From positions 2,593,014-2,657,013 of the forward strand of contig QAOA01005271.1 in NCBI GenBank assembly GCA_003255065.1: a stretch of 64,000 bases of DNA, in the 5' to 3' direction. This DNA comes from Cercis canadensis. Lineage: Eukaryota; Streptophyta; Magnoliopsida; Fabales; Fabaceae. Shown here in pieces: positions 31,148 to 44,500 of the stretch. The notes under the pieces were generated by a model. That model worked only from the letters and a program-made list of their open reading frames with translations. It did no database searches and was not told the origin of the DNA. Each line of letters starts with the position of its first letter. The stretch's first letter is position 1. The position numbers and the translations under genes were made by a program.

Positions 31148-32321
31148 AGAAAATGAAGCATTCCCAATTATTCCAATAATAGTTTATTGTTGATGTAATA
31201 TTCTTAGTTTAACTTTCATTCTTTTCCATCTTTGTCATCAGCATGGTGACAATATGGTAATTCTTTACAATGCGATGTATATCTCTATTTTGTAATGGAA
31301 TAGATTATTTTCTTTATTATATTTTCTTTTATTATTCTCTAGAAATATCGCAAGAGGTCAGGGTACAGACAGAGCAATTCTATATTATGGCACACACGAG
31401 GCATTTGCCAAGTTAGTCTCGTAAAATTTGATATGCTACTGAGTCTTGGATCTAGACTCTGATACCAAGCACATACTAGAAAGGTAGAAGGGGTTATTAA
31501 TCGCCAAACTGAAAATACTTAAGAGGTGGTTCATACTTCATAGACAGTTAAACTTTAATTACGCTATGATTAAAGAGAGAGAGGCATGAAAGAATCACAT
31601 AAACGAAAAGGAAACAGAAAATAATTTCTCTTCATCTAATCTCTCCCGGTACAGTGGCGCAATTTAAGGATTGGAAATTTGGAATAGACATTAGATAAAA
31701 GACTTCATTTTTACCCTTTATGCATCCTTGTTCAGTGAAGTCTCATATAAACGATGGTCTTTACCGTGAATTCTCAAATTAAGAAATTGATGAGGTTTTT
31801 CCCATCAGCTTTGTTTTCTCTTTACAACAAAAAATTTCGAAATCAAGCAAACTCAAAATCTTTATCCTGCTTGTCTTTTGATCCTTGAGGTATTCCATTC
31901 GTGAACTCTGAAAGACAAGATGAACTACTCATAATGCAACCAGAAAATAGAAGTATCTCACAATTCCTATACATCAATGAAATGATACGACAAATTTGAG
32001 TTATCACCTCAAATTTTAAGTGTTCAGTAAAAAAATAATTCCTAAAAGCCCAAAACGGCAAAACCCAATGAAAAGGAGATGAGAAAGAGGCGTTAACAAG
32101 AAGTAACAAACGTCAAACTCCTAAACATCATACTGTACGGGTAACTGTACAAAAGATTCCGCCTAATCAGATGTCCAGATACATCAAAGGTTCTCATAGA
32201 CTTGTGCGTTGTGAAGATCCATGGACCGCACAATTTTGTTGGCAATCATAAAGAGAACCTGCAAGTTGCAGAATATCAGTAGAATCTTACTGAGTTACGA
32301 CTAAGTTGTTGTCCAAACGAC
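31148..32321. other. Spacer between XTH copy 8 and CBP60 (convergent 3' ends)
   Basis: Both genes end here. ACTCTGATACCAAG at about 31454-31470 is, on the minus strand, close to the Met-tRNA primer site of LTR elements, but no terminal repeats were found around it, so at most it is a retroelement remnant. An 88-codon frame at 31843-32109 is not supported. Confidence 0.5.
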
Positions 32322-35300
32322 CTATTCATCCTCTAACTCCACTATCTGTGCCCGCTTCTCAGCTGCTATCTTCCTGATAAAGAAGCCCCACCTCATTGCT
32401 GCCTTGATCTTCAGCCATCCCACAACAGCTTTGCCGGAACGAGAGCGATCTTCATCAAAGTTTGGCATGGGTGATGGCATGTATGACGGGAATGTATAGC
32501 CATCATCTGGAATATTTATGGAGGCATGACCTCCCATGCTGAAGAGGCGGAGTAAGTGTTGCATATCTTCATTCTCTAGCATCTCATGACTTCTGATGCG
32601 GATTTCTTCCTCTGAAAAGAAATCCTCAACCCCCTTGTCCCTATTGTGTCCCCATTCATCAAAAGGATTTACAGCAGACGGCTGACTTGAAGAGCCAACA
32701 GTATGGAACCCTGAAGTTGATTGAGGAGGACCAAGGGCCAGCCCAACTGGACTCTGCTCATTTCTTGTGTTTTGGGTTTGATGAGCATGGCCGATTAATT
32801 GGTCATGAGACACATATGAAGAGGTATCAAACTGGGTCCGGGAGTTGGTGTTTGGTATCTGTGACTGGGTTGGATATCTTGTCACCAGAGAATCGTTATA
32901 ACCTGAAAAGGAGACAAAAAAAGGATTTAATAACCACATATATATCTCTCAACTGTTGCATAGCACACTGCAAATGAGTAAATTTATATTGCCTGTATGC
33001 ATAAAAAAGGGGAAGGGCATAGAAATCTCCACATAAAATGGAGGTTATGAGGGAATGCAATAATAAATCACTAACTAGTTGTCAGAAACCATATTCTGGA
33101 CAGAAAACTCAAGTCTAGAAGCTCTTATCACTTTCACCAGAAGTTGTCCTCAGAAGCCATATTCGAGAAGACAACATAACAGGACCCAAATAACTGAAAA
33201 CCCCTAGGACCCCCACCACCACCCAAAAAAAAAAAAAAAAAAATTGAGAGGACCGGTAAAACAAAATTTTGCACAAACAGCAAAGTTTACCTCCAACTGG
33301 CAATTCTGAATTCATTTGCTGTTCAGAAGGAACTGAAACTGGGAGGGCTGGCAGAGGCAGTTGATGATTTAAAGCACTACCATAATCAATTGACTCAAAA
33401 TGGAGTTCGCTTCCAGATACACCAGACCTCTTACTTAGCTTATCACTCAAAAGTGATTTGCCATCATACTCTATAACCTGATCCCAGTTGTCATATGCCT
33501 TCTTCACCAACGAATCTACATAAACCTGGACTTGCAAAAGCATTTCAAAGATATCAAAAGTTTGCTCTTTTGCCATGAAAAGCTTTAAAAGGGAACAGAT
33601 AAATCTGAAACGCAGAAGTAAGTCTTAGTGTTACAATCCAAAGCATTACTTAAGACTTCTGTGTTAGGCGTAACATGTACACCTTTAGTTGTGTTAGGTA
33701 TTAGCCTGTCTGTTAGCAAGCAAGAGTAAAACATACAGACAGCATTTCCATTTAGATCACATCAAGAAGTTGCAGAATGCCAGCAGCACAAGTGCATACT
33801 CAACTCTAGAAGGACAAACTATCATACAAAAACTCATCAAACATTTAATAAGGTAATGCAGTATCTAATAATGCCAGGGGAAGGAAAGCATAAGGTGGAC
33901 TAACCTTCTGGTTGTCAGAAAGAGAATCAGCAGAATGGAATTGCTCTCCAGATATAAGGCCACGCAACTCGTAGATGTTGTTAAAAACAACACCAACATT
34001 TCTTGTATCTTCTGGATAATACACATAGAGCTTCCCACTTAGGATACAAGTCTTTGCATGCTCTAAGAGAGCATCCCACATTTTGTTTGACATACCACTT
34101 CCAAGGATCTACAGTTGAAGGATATAAGAAAATGTATGGAAAAAACTAATTTTAAGATTAAGAAGCAAACTTCAAACTTACATTCCGTAATTTCTGTTGA
34201 TCTTTAACCACAAGCCGAAGAAAATCTTCAACCGAGAAAATTCCAGCGCTATTTAGCTTCTTGTGAAATGACCCATCCTTGCCAATCTTCTCCAATCTCC
34301 ATACATCATCATTCAGTGCAGGTGGATAGTGTTTCTTATATACTGTAAAGGGGATAAAATACAGATATTGAAAGCTGGTAGTACAATCAAGATGCAGGGA
34401 GGCATAAATGGTAGAATAAAACTAGAAAATGCAAAAGGATAACCCTACATTCTCCTCTGTGATCTTTAACAGTAAAAGCCTCTGTCTTTGCTTCACGAAT
34501 GCGTATGCCCTCACAAAAACCTGAGGCAACCTTCATGCCGAGCCTGAATTTCCGGCTCCTTATCCAACTTGAATTATCAGTAAATGTCAATTCCCCCAAT
34601 GTTCCAACACCTTCCTTCAGTGCCACTTGCAGATCCCCAGTCAACAAAGGTCTTTTTCCTTCACGCTCTTTCACCACATGGCTTTCAAATTCTTCTTGGG
34701 TCCAACCTTCATCATCTTCGTTATTAAAATCACCTTCCAGGACAACAACATCCAGTTTCATGGAAGCTTCAGGTCCAGATGTTACAACATTGCCAGTATT
34801 TGCATCAACCAAAACAACATGAATTGCAGCACCCTGCTCGCCTTCCACTTTTCCTCCTGTGAAGAGGGGAAGAGACAACCTGGACCTAAAATATAGTTGC
34901 AAGTTCCTTCCATCTGGGCCTTCAATCATTCTTGGGGAAGACCTGAAATCTCTCAAATGTTAGAAGAATATACCATCCTCACCACCAGAGGTACACAATG
35001 CTATGGTTGAACTTGCACTAAAGTGGGGGCCAAAACCTATGATATAAGAAATGATGGTAATTGAACTAGAAGGAAAAAAGAAAGGCCAACAGAATTTTCA
35101 CAATAATTCTCAACAAAAGAAAAAACCACTGGACCTAAAAGGGTAACCATTCTCCAATGGACCCCATGGTGTAACAATAAGTCACAGGCTCTTTATCATA
35201 AAAAGAAACAAGGGGGCAAAAAGTAAAAGTCATTGGGTATAAATCAGACATAAGTCGGGAACTTCAATGGTTCAACCCATGGGAAAAAAATGTTGATTTT

Positions 35301-37074
35301 AGGAGTGCATGGAAATATCCCCATGCAAGAACCAGCTTTAGCAGGACTGTGACTAAGTAACAGTATTTGATGCACCCAAGGGAAACCAAGGCAACAAAAG
35401 CAGATTAAATAAAGCATTGCCTGACTTGGCTAAGTTGGTTTATCTCACCAATAACCAAGTGAATTTATACTAAAATCACCAATGATGATTCCACAGCATG
35501 TGGATTGAACAATGTCTCAACAAAGTATTGCAAAATGACTTCAGCAAAAAAGAATATAATTTCCTGATTATCTTAAACCAGCTAGTAGCTCAAACTTTTG
35601 CTCTTATAAGATAAATCAAATGCACATAGCTATCTCTATGCTGCAGCACCATTATTATCCTCCATACAGCATAAAACCAATTGCAAGATGATCTCTTCCA
35701 CCTAAGAACCCAGAAACTATACATTTCAAGAGAGACCACCTGATTAATGCCAAAGCATCTGTTAGAGAAAAAGGACTCAAAATTACACAGAAAAATTATT
35801 TTTAATATAAAGTGACTTCACAGTGTTCAATCCTTTCTTCCTCTTAGTCTGCAGACATGTATGAAAATATGCATGAAAAACTATACAGTCATAAATTTAA
35901 AGAAAATTGCTACAAATTATAAACATTAGAAATCAAATGCCTCAAAATCGTAAAGAATATATTAGACCTTCCGCTAAGTCTTGCAGGACCTAACTTTGCC
36001 AAAGCACGCTCCACTTCCTCACTAACCTGTTTCACACCAGTACCACTGAAACAGTTAGCAACCAAATGAAGCAAACCTCACAGGCATAAGAAGACAAATC
36101 ATGCAATCCCATATGACAAACATAAGTGTTTGCACAAATGAATAGCTAAATGATAATTTAGTAACAAGAAAGAAAAAAAGAATGGTGCTAAAAATGTAAT
36201 ATTAAAATCAAAATGGAGATGAAATATACTGTGAAGAACAGGTCTCTTAAAGCGAGCAAATTGGCATGTGATAAAAAATAAGACTACTATTTATGGGCAA
36301 GAGATTATCCACAGTCAAGTAATAATACTCAACACCATCAAATTGCAGATGACATAAAACATAAGAAATGATCAAATATGCATGACAGCTTGCAGTTTGA
36401 ACAGAAAGCAAGTAACTTGTTCAGTAAATTTTTTTTGTGTGTGTGTGTGTTGGGTGTTGTGTGGGGGGGTGGGGGGTGGAGCAGCCCATCAGAAAGAAAT
36501 CGATATATATCATAAAACAGTGCACAGAAGCCAAAAGTCTTACAACTCTACGAAGAATAGGTTCCAAAGATGAGCAAAGCTTCTGCAAACTGTCCACCTT
36601 GAGAGCTTCTACAATTACACTGAAAAATATATGTATATCAATTAAAAGAAACTGATATCTGCATAACGATAAAGTTGAACAAGAAATAAAATCTAAGAGA
36701 TAGAATCTCGTTTCAGAGTAAGTTAGGGAGATGATTTTCTAAATAAAAGTAATACACTGAAAAATTGGCAAGCCCCTCATCTGCTTCTAGCTGGGAATCA
36801 GTAGAAACCAATTGGAACTAGCACCAGAGTAACCCAAAGTATTTTTTCTCCTTTTCGAGAATAACCGATTTGTATATAATAGATCATAAATAAAATGAAA
36901 ATACTAGATTAAACGAAACAATTTCACAGAATCAATCAACAAAAAGAAAAGCATCAAACACCTAGCAAGAGCTGGTCTCTTTCGTTCAGGCTGCTCATCT
37001 TCTCCACCCTCTAGGCTCCTTTTTCCCATACTAATAGCGTCCGCTGTCTCCCTATACTGGGAATTCCTCTGCAT
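32322..37074 (-). CDS. CBP60B: CBP60-family calmodulin-binding transcription factor (CBP60B-like)
   Basis: Eight coding exons: 37074-36962, 36619-36544, 36026-35968, 34942-34449, 34342-34182, 34108-33905, 33525-33291 and 32902-32322; together 640 residues, matching the family length. It starts [14 protein letters not shown] and has the signature [10 protein letters not shown], then [20 protein letters not shown]. The central CBP60 DNA-binding domain runs from [16 protein letters not shown] through [17 protein letters not shown] to [18 protein letters not shown]. The C-terminal helix [19 protein letters not shown] is the likely calmodulin-binding segment. CBP60 proteins link Ca2+/calmodulin to transcription in immunity and growth. 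A leader intron is likely (donor near 37437, acceptor at 37109). The CBP60B-versus-paralogue choice rests on length and on BIO3-BIO1 as neighbour (remembered Arabidopsis order), so the symbol is less sure than the family. Confidence 0.92.
36437..36482. repeat. GT microsatellite followed by a G-rich tract in a CBP60 intron
   Basis: (GT)n followed by GGGGGGGTGGGGGGTGG in the intron between coding exons 2 and 3. It is G-rich on the non-template strand of the window and could form a quadruplex. Confidence 0.6.
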
Positions 37075-39012
37075 TTACGCTCACTCTTAATAGCCTAGAT
37101 TAATAGATCTGCAACCACTCCAAAATTACACACGTCACCATTGACTAAATAAAAAAAAACCCTAATAGCTACAGCCAAAAAAAGTCCTCTGCATCACAGA
37201 TCTTAAACAACACACAAATTAAACTCGAACTTCATAAAACCCCTCAAATATAGATTCAAGAAACCCAAATAAGCAATATCTAGCTTCAACTTCCATGAAA
37301 ATGACAAAAACATTTGAACTTACTGAGAAAATGAAATTGATTTTAATATTTTCCAAGACTTTCCCTGTTGACAAATTGAAGAAGATAGAACGATAAAGCG
37401 CGAATAGAGAACAAATAGCGGGAAAGTAAGCGAATACCTGAGAGAAAATTTGAGTTTTTGGTGTGAGAGAGAGAGATTGCGAGAAAATCGAAAACATGTA
37501 ATGCTATGTTAGAAAGTCTTTGGACTCTCTATTATCATAGTCTACTCTGGCGACTTTCAGCTGATGGGGAATAATCAGGTACTTCGAGGAATACGATAGT
37601 CCTTGCGGAATTGATGTTCTAAGGACTTGCGGAATAGATGTTCAAAGGACGAATTCTTGTTAATTTAACCATAGACGATTAGAGGGGAAGCGTCATGTGA
37701 ATTTCCATGATCTGCGTAGCACCTGATTATTAAAGATGAGTTAAGGTTAAATACCAAGTTTCAGTGGCTGATCTTAGGACTCGAGTCATCCGAGAGTAAA
37801 ACGAAACGGGCAATCATAGCCGTATGTATGTCTGCATCATTTAATAGGCATTGGTGGGGACTTGCCACGTCACTACAGACTTGTGTAATTCCCTCGGATG
37901 ATGTCATTTAATGATATAGAGCTGAGATCATCCTTGTATTTTTTATGTTTTCTTAAGTTTCCTTTCTTAGATTATCAAAAAAAATAAAAAAATTATTATT
38001 TGATTTTAAAGTTGAAGAAAAATATTTAAATTTTAATTTAATTTTTCTCATACTATATTAAATATTTAAAATATTTTTTGATGTTATATAATTATTTTAT
38101 TTATCTTTTAAATATGATAATCATTTAAACAAAATAATTACAAAATATTAATATATATATATATATATGAACAAAATAATTATAATTCACTAAAAATAAT
38201 CATATATATTAACAAAATAACCATGAAGAAATATTTTAGACATTTCACATTATATAAGAAAAATCAAATTAAAAGTCCTTTATGTTTGAAACTAAATTAT
38301 CTTTTCTTCTGACTTTCATAACCAAACAACAATTTTTCTCAAAAAAAATCATTAATGAATAATGAATCAATTGGTTAATATTTAATAAGTTATTATGTTT
38401 CAGGATTTCAGCGAAAAAAAAAAATCGTAATAAATTTTTGTGGGGATTCAAATGTAGTTATTGGATTAAATAAAGTGATAAGCAAGAATTCTAACAATTA
38501 AGTTTTAGTTGCTTAATATTTTTTATATTTAATTCTAAAAGAAAAATATTGTTTGATTCTACATTTTAAAGGAAAAAATTAATCAATTCTAAACAAAATG
38601 ATTTTTTAATTTGGTTCCTCTTATATCATATAAAATATTTAAAATAATTTTTAGTGTTATGTGATTATTTTGATAATATATGTGAGTATCTTTTGGTACT
38701 ACGTGACTATTCTATTTACATATATAATTAATTTTTAGTGATATTTGTTATTTTATTCATATATATAATTAGCATTTTTTAAAAATAAATAAAATAATTA
38801 TATAACATTAAAAAATATTTTAAGTATTTTACATAGTATGAAACGAACTAAATTAAAAGATTATTTTCTTTGAAATTAAATTGTCCTTTTCTTCAAAATT
38901 TAGAAATATTAATTTTCTTTAAAGTTTTTACTAAATGCCATTGTCTCAATAAAAGAAAAAGAATAATTCTTTAATAAGTGCACATAAGACAATTATGCAT
39001 GTTTGAATCTTA
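37075..39012. other. CBP60 leader/promoter and an A+T-rich region with inverted repeats
   Basis: The 5' leader and promoter of CBP60 lie at about 37075-37900. Beyond this are two A+T-rich, imperfectly self-complementary stretches (about 37975-38310 and 38590-38900). They share the arm motif TTTAATTTGRTTYYTCTTAT and the core ATTTAAAATATTTTTTGATGT, and are probably MITE relatives. No coding frame is supported. Confidence 0.5.
37975..38900. repeat. Two A+T-rich MITE-like inverted repeats side by side
   Basis: In each, the left arm (TTTAATT...CTCATACTATATTAAATATTT, or TTTAATTTGGTTCCTCTTAT) is complementary to the right arm (ATTATATAAGAAAAATCAAAT, or TAGTATGAAACGAACTAAAT). Exact ends are unclear because the surroundings are equally A+T-rich. 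Confidence 0.4.
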
Positions 39013-39014
39013 TT
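38999..39014. repeat. LINE target-site duplication, left
   Basis: ATGTTTGAATCTTATT, repeated exactly at 40948-40963. The last bases merge with the poly-T tail. Confidence 0.85.
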
Positions 39015-40947
39015 TTTTTTTGGTTAACAACGGGGCAAAAGCCCAGAAACAACAAAAGAAACTAAACACTAATCATCCTATGCCAAGCGACACCCCTGAG
39101 ATCATCCCGCAACAGCTCCAAAATGCAGCTTGGGGGTTCAAAGCACTGAGTAACACTAAAGTCTCCATCATGGCCTCTTTGAGCAAGAGTGTCAGCACAC
39201 CTATTACTCTCACGATAGGTATGTTTGATAACTAAGTCCTAACTCTGCTCCTGCATGTCTCGAATCTCCTGCACCAGATTGAAGCAAGAATGGTTTCTGC
39301 TGATGCAATTTTGCAACAACTGGATACAACATAGGGAATCAGTTTCCACTTCCAGCTTATTAATCCCCAAGGACCAAGCTATCCGAATGCCATACACTAA
39401 CCCCCACAACTCTGCATGAGTAATTGTACACTGGCCTAACTTGCACCAAAAACCAGCTAGAAATGGACTAGAGGCGTCTCTTAACAAGCCCCCACAAGCA
39501 GCAGTGCAAGAGGCCTCACGCATAGAACCATCAGTATTCAATTTCACCCATCCCTCCATAGGAAAAGTCCAGGACACCTGCTAAGAGATTCTTGCCCTTG
39601 CTACCACATTGTTAAAATCACCAACACCAGAAACCCTATAATCCTTCACCCTCTCCAAAATGTGAAAGACGAGATCACCATGCACAGCACCCCTTGCATT
39701 ATCAAAAATGTAAGCATTACGATTCTGCCAAATAGCATGGATAGAAACTCCAAAAAGGCTTCCCCACTCAACTCCACACGCTCCCCAATCCTCAGAGAGA
39801 TTCGAAGAGACCCACTCCAATAGCTGGAGATTAAAAAACCTGTCCCACCTACTCGGATGAACCAAGCGCCACCAAACTTGTTTCACCGACTCACAATCCC
39901 TTAGAGCATGTAAAGTAGTCTCTAACTCCTTCCCACATTTAGAACATATGGGATCATCTGTAAGGTCTCTATGGAATCTTTGGGCATTAGTAAGAATACT
40001 ATCGTGGTACACAAGCCAAAGAAAGGATCTTATTCTTTGAGGTCCGTCCCACTTCCAAATTCTCTTAAAAACCCCATTTACCAAGTCTGTATTTGATGCA
40101 TGCAGGCTAGAGTATGCTGTCTTGACAGAGAACTCCCCATCATTAGAAGGAAACCAAGCTACTTGATCTTCCCCACCCAACACAGAAGGGGGTTTGATGC
40201 CTGCCAAGCGGTCATAAACAAAATCAGGTAGCAACCCCTCTAACTTGGCCCAATCCCGGCCACCACTAGAGGAAACAAAATGCGAAACTGATTGCTCCAA
40301 CAACACAGCATCTAGATCCCTCACAAGACAAGAGCTAAGAGCATGAATACCTGCTACCCAGTGGTCTTTCCAAAAAGAAACCCGTTGCCCATTGCCAAGC
40401 CTCCAAATCAAGTTCCTATTTAAAGGGGTCCAGGCTTTGCAAATCCCATGCCAAAGATTAGAATTAGCTTGCCTAAGTCGCACCGAAGGAATAATATCCG
40501 ACCCACAATGATACTTGCTACGAAGCACCTTCACCCAAAGCTCATCCCTTCTATTAATAAGACCCCAACCCACCTTCATCATGAAAGCCATATTAACTTG
40601 TTTCATATGTCTTAAGCCTAGCCCCCCACTAGCTTTGGGACAACAAGCTGTATCCCATTTCACCAAATGTTATGTTTGTCAATCTCATTACAAGTACTCA
40701 TAGGAAGAGAAGTGGTTTGCATAACATAACTTGGCATGGCAGAAATAATTGATTGGCAGAGAGTAAGACGACCTGCTAAGGAGAGAGTGGAGGCTTTCCA
40801 AGTACTGAGACGTTTAATAACTTTTTCAGTAATATAACTGAAAGAGCTTCTAGAGCTGCGTTTATGGATTAAAGGAACCCCGAGGTATTTTCCCAAATCA
40901 CAAGTGACACCAATACCTAACTTGTCAGCTAGCTCTTGCCTACGCAT
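39013..40947 (-). mobile_element. 5'-truncated LINE (L1-type non-LTR retrotransposon), broken
   Basis: On the minus strand, from 40947, comes the end of the reverse-transcriptase region (LGKYLGVPLIHKRSSRSS and LSLAGRLTLCQSIISAMPSY), then a long spacer. A zinc-binding zf-RVT segment follows (DDPICSKCGKELETTLHALRDC) and then an RNase H-like domain (WVKLNTDGSMREASCTAACG, AELWGLVYGIRIAW). The element ends with a poly-A tail (T run at 39013-39022). It lacks its 5' half, including ORF1, the endonuclease and the RT core. The frame is broken by a shift near 40665 and by an in-frame TAG at 39581-39583 just before RNase H. A 16-bp target duplication flanks it. It is dead as an autonomous element. Confidence 0.92.
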
Positions 40948-40963
40948 ATGTTTGAATCTTATT
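40948..40963. repeat. LINE target-site duplication, right
   Basis: ATGTTTGAATCTTATT, matching 38999-39014. Confidence 0.85.
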
Positions 40964-41571
40964 ATACAAAATATTAGAAAAATTTATGTGAGCACGACAT
41001 TTCAATTCAAATATAAATTAAGAAAATCATAAAATCCTCATGTGAGACAAATAATTGCGACCAAGCAAACACTAGTTGATCATATAAAAAGGCAAAGAGA
41101 AATGATAATTTAGTGCTTGCATACAGAGTAATACGCAAGGATAAGGATAATGTAAGAATACCTAAATTTGAAAAAACTATAGTTTTAGGAAATCTATGAA
41201 AAAAATACATAGTTTTGTGAATTATTCCAGACAAGTGAATATAATTCATGGAACAATAATTTGCTAAACTTAATAACGTAAATGCAGGAGGTTAATAATT
41301 GTGCAATATAGACATATACATAATATTAAATCTTAATTTAATAAAAAATTGACTTGGTGTCCTGAAATAAATTTCACAAGTGACTTTTTGCGATTTCTAT
41401 ATTTAATATCATTAACGAATTGATACTTGAGAATATAAAACATCAAAACGTCAATTTTTGAAAGTCTCAATTGTGAAACTCTTTCTCTCCCCCCTCCCCC
41501 TTTTTTCTCTTGGAGCTAGCTAAAATCAAAAGCAAAAAGCTGACTTGCCTACTTCATAAATTGTAGGATTT
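40964..41571. other. Spacer between the LINE and the BIO3-BIO1 3' end
   Basis: A+T-rich; it holds the 3' flank of the biotin gene. An 80-codon minus-strand frame at 41007-41249 is not supported. Confidence 0.55.
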
Positions 41572-44500
41572 TCACTTCTTATTACCACTAAATTCTTCAA
41601 GTCTTCCATAAAGCTTGATGAGTAACTGACTGCAAGTTTCTGGAGATGTGCAGGGTCCACACATGAGATATATGACATTACCAAGAGGCCTCATATATAT
41701 GCCATCTTCCCGAAGATTCTGAAGAAGGGTTCTTGCATATAATGATCCATACCTGTGGAAAATTTAATAATTAGAACAGAATATCATACTTTATGAAGCG
41801 TGAAATGCAACAAACACTTTTGAACTAGTCTTTTTTTTTTCCCTCACATATACCCTATTTGATTTCAAGCAAATTGACCACTCCCGTCTATTCTGTTTTT
41901 TTTTTTTTTTTTCTTCTCTAAGTCCATAGCAAAAACTGTCACCAGCAAATCGTTATTGTCAATTCGGACAGAGTGGGAAAAAAAGAGTCTATTTGCCTAA
42001 TTACTAATCCATAAGAAAGGTGATGGAAAATTTTTGACCAAAGTAATACACGGACAAAATGATCGAATTAAGGCTTACTGGTAAATTTTACCACAAAATG
42101 ATAGATGAAAATAAGAATTCAGGAGGGCAGCATCATCAGTAGGTAAATTTTACCCATGAAATGATAAAGACTCGGTGAAAAAGAATTCAGGAATTCAGCA
42201 TCAGTAGGAACACCAGTATGCATGACCCTTAACTAAAAATACATAATGTTTTTCTGTTCACTTCCTTCCTTATAAGCACTGTGGCAGTTGTACTCATGAT
42301 GACAGCTTGATGGGCTTATTGGAGAAAAAAAGTTGTTTGCATATCCAGTACAGAAAAATAATGACAATCTACTAGTAAGCAGCTAAAATCAAGAGTAGCA
42401 TCTCCTTTCAAGAGCTTTTTCTACTATCTTTTAACAATGTTTTAGGGGTAAACAACATGGCAATTAGCAAAACTAGAATATTAGAGGTTGTCTCAAGCAA
42501 AGCAGTATATGTAATCACAGATTTCAAAAGATTCAATATATAGTACCATTTGTAACCACCCCTTAATCTCGAAACATTCTCACAAATTTTAGCATGATAC
42601 AGTAATACATAGTGCTCATTGAGTTATCTAATGTTTAAATTTCATAATATAAATGCTTAAAAATAAATAAAATAGATCAAAGGAGTGGGGGAAGAAGAAA
42701 GTTGGTGAACAATACCCAGCATTATTTCCTTCCGCTTCTAGTTCCAAGGCACAGAGAGTACCTAATGCAATTACTCTTTGAACTGCAGGGAGTGAGGAGA
42801 TCTGGTGAACTAGTTTATCATCCCATAACTGCAAATGTATGACAACAAATACTCTAGACATGTGACATCCATAAAGCAGAGATTAAAGGAAGAATACTAT
42901 CCAATGAACAATAATAAATTCTATAAAGGCAGTAAAGTACAAAATAACAAGAAAAGTACTGAATCTAGTGTTGTTGAATCCCAAATATGATACAACAATT
43001 TGTATCATATGTTCACCAAAATAATTTGAATCACAAGTAATCCACCATTCTGTTCAGACACAAAAATAGATCCAATATCAAAGTGGCAATATCTGAGCTT
43101 ATGGAGAGATTAGCAGTTCATGCTCATTTCTCTGATAGATCTTGAAAAAGAAAAAAAAGGTATATTGATAGCAGTAGAACATATTACTTAAAGTACCGCT
43201 TATTTCATGGAAATACTTTCTGGCAAATATTTTACTCATTAATCAGCAGAAGCATGTTCCAAGTTCATAAAAATGATTTCCAAGGAAAAGCTTCCCATTA
43301 AAACCATTTCATTTTCTAACATACAAATAAGTTTAGTCATTTACCTATGATGATGACCGAATGATGGACATTTCTGGATTAACTTTGCATATTCCTCTGT
43401 ATTTTATTAAAGAAACCATTCCTTGCATTCTTTTTTATTTCAAACAAAAAGCATCTATATTCATCTTATGAGAACCAGCAAAAAGAAAGGAAGGGAAGAA
43501 AAAAGAAAGAAAGCACTAAATTTGTGAGTCCATAAGATTATTATATGCGCAAAGACATGCCCGTGCACATACCCACACACAAATACACAAATGCATAACA
43601 AGAAACCTATCTTTTTTATAATATGAATGACAAATCATCCATTATATGCCAAGAAACCTATTTAGTTAATTTAAGTTAAATGGTAAGAAATGCAGCACAA
43701 AACGCCTAAATGTAGTCATCCATACTACTAAGCAGAACACTCCTTTATCGTTTGTAAATATTATAACAAGATGTAGACCAGTACAAATTGTAGTAATCAT
43801 ACCTCCCTTAGTAACCTTCCTTCAGAGGTGATATTAGGGTTTGAACAAGGGTCTTTAAACCATTGGATTGATTTAGCAGCAGCCATGCACCCCATAGCAT
43901 GAGCAGAATAAGAATGTCCATGCAAAAGGGCCTTGATCTAACCAGAAAAAAGAGCATACAGCATATTATTAGGTCATAAAAAGATGTCTAGGAATTTTGC
44001 TTGGCATAAACATAGAATACAAGCAGAAACAAACGCAGATCACATATTTTCATAAAGTAAGGGAACTTCAAAATAGAGATCATGATTTGTTGTTTACTGT
44101 TTATGGTACACCTGAAACACTTAATGCAGAAAATGGATAACTTTAAAACTGAAAAAATGAGAAGACTCATTTTGATTACTTCAAAAATTAGACCTTGATC
44201 TAAGAATGTGGTACTTTATTTTTTAATATTTACTACAGGATAATCATATCACAGGGGGAAAAAAATGTGCAGAGACCTTATGATGTTAATGACAAATCTC
44301 CTTCCCCTTGATAAGATTTGCATAAATTATCCACAATAATTTGGATCTTGAAATTTGATTTTGGGGAGCATAGAAATTATTGCAGTATGACTTTCAGGCT
44401 TGATAGTTTATATTTGTCTACAAGAGAAATCAGAAAATTATATCACAGAAAATATGGACTTAGGCATAAGCTTAAGAACATTTCAGGCTGCTTGATAGTT

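Noticed and set aside
31454-31470. Primer-site-like sequence suggesting another LTR element
   Set aside because: No terminal repeats or target duplication found around it.
37219-37497. 92-codon minus-strand frame before CBP60
   Set aside because: Sits in the likely CBP60 leader and leader intron; Phe/Ser-rich chance frame.
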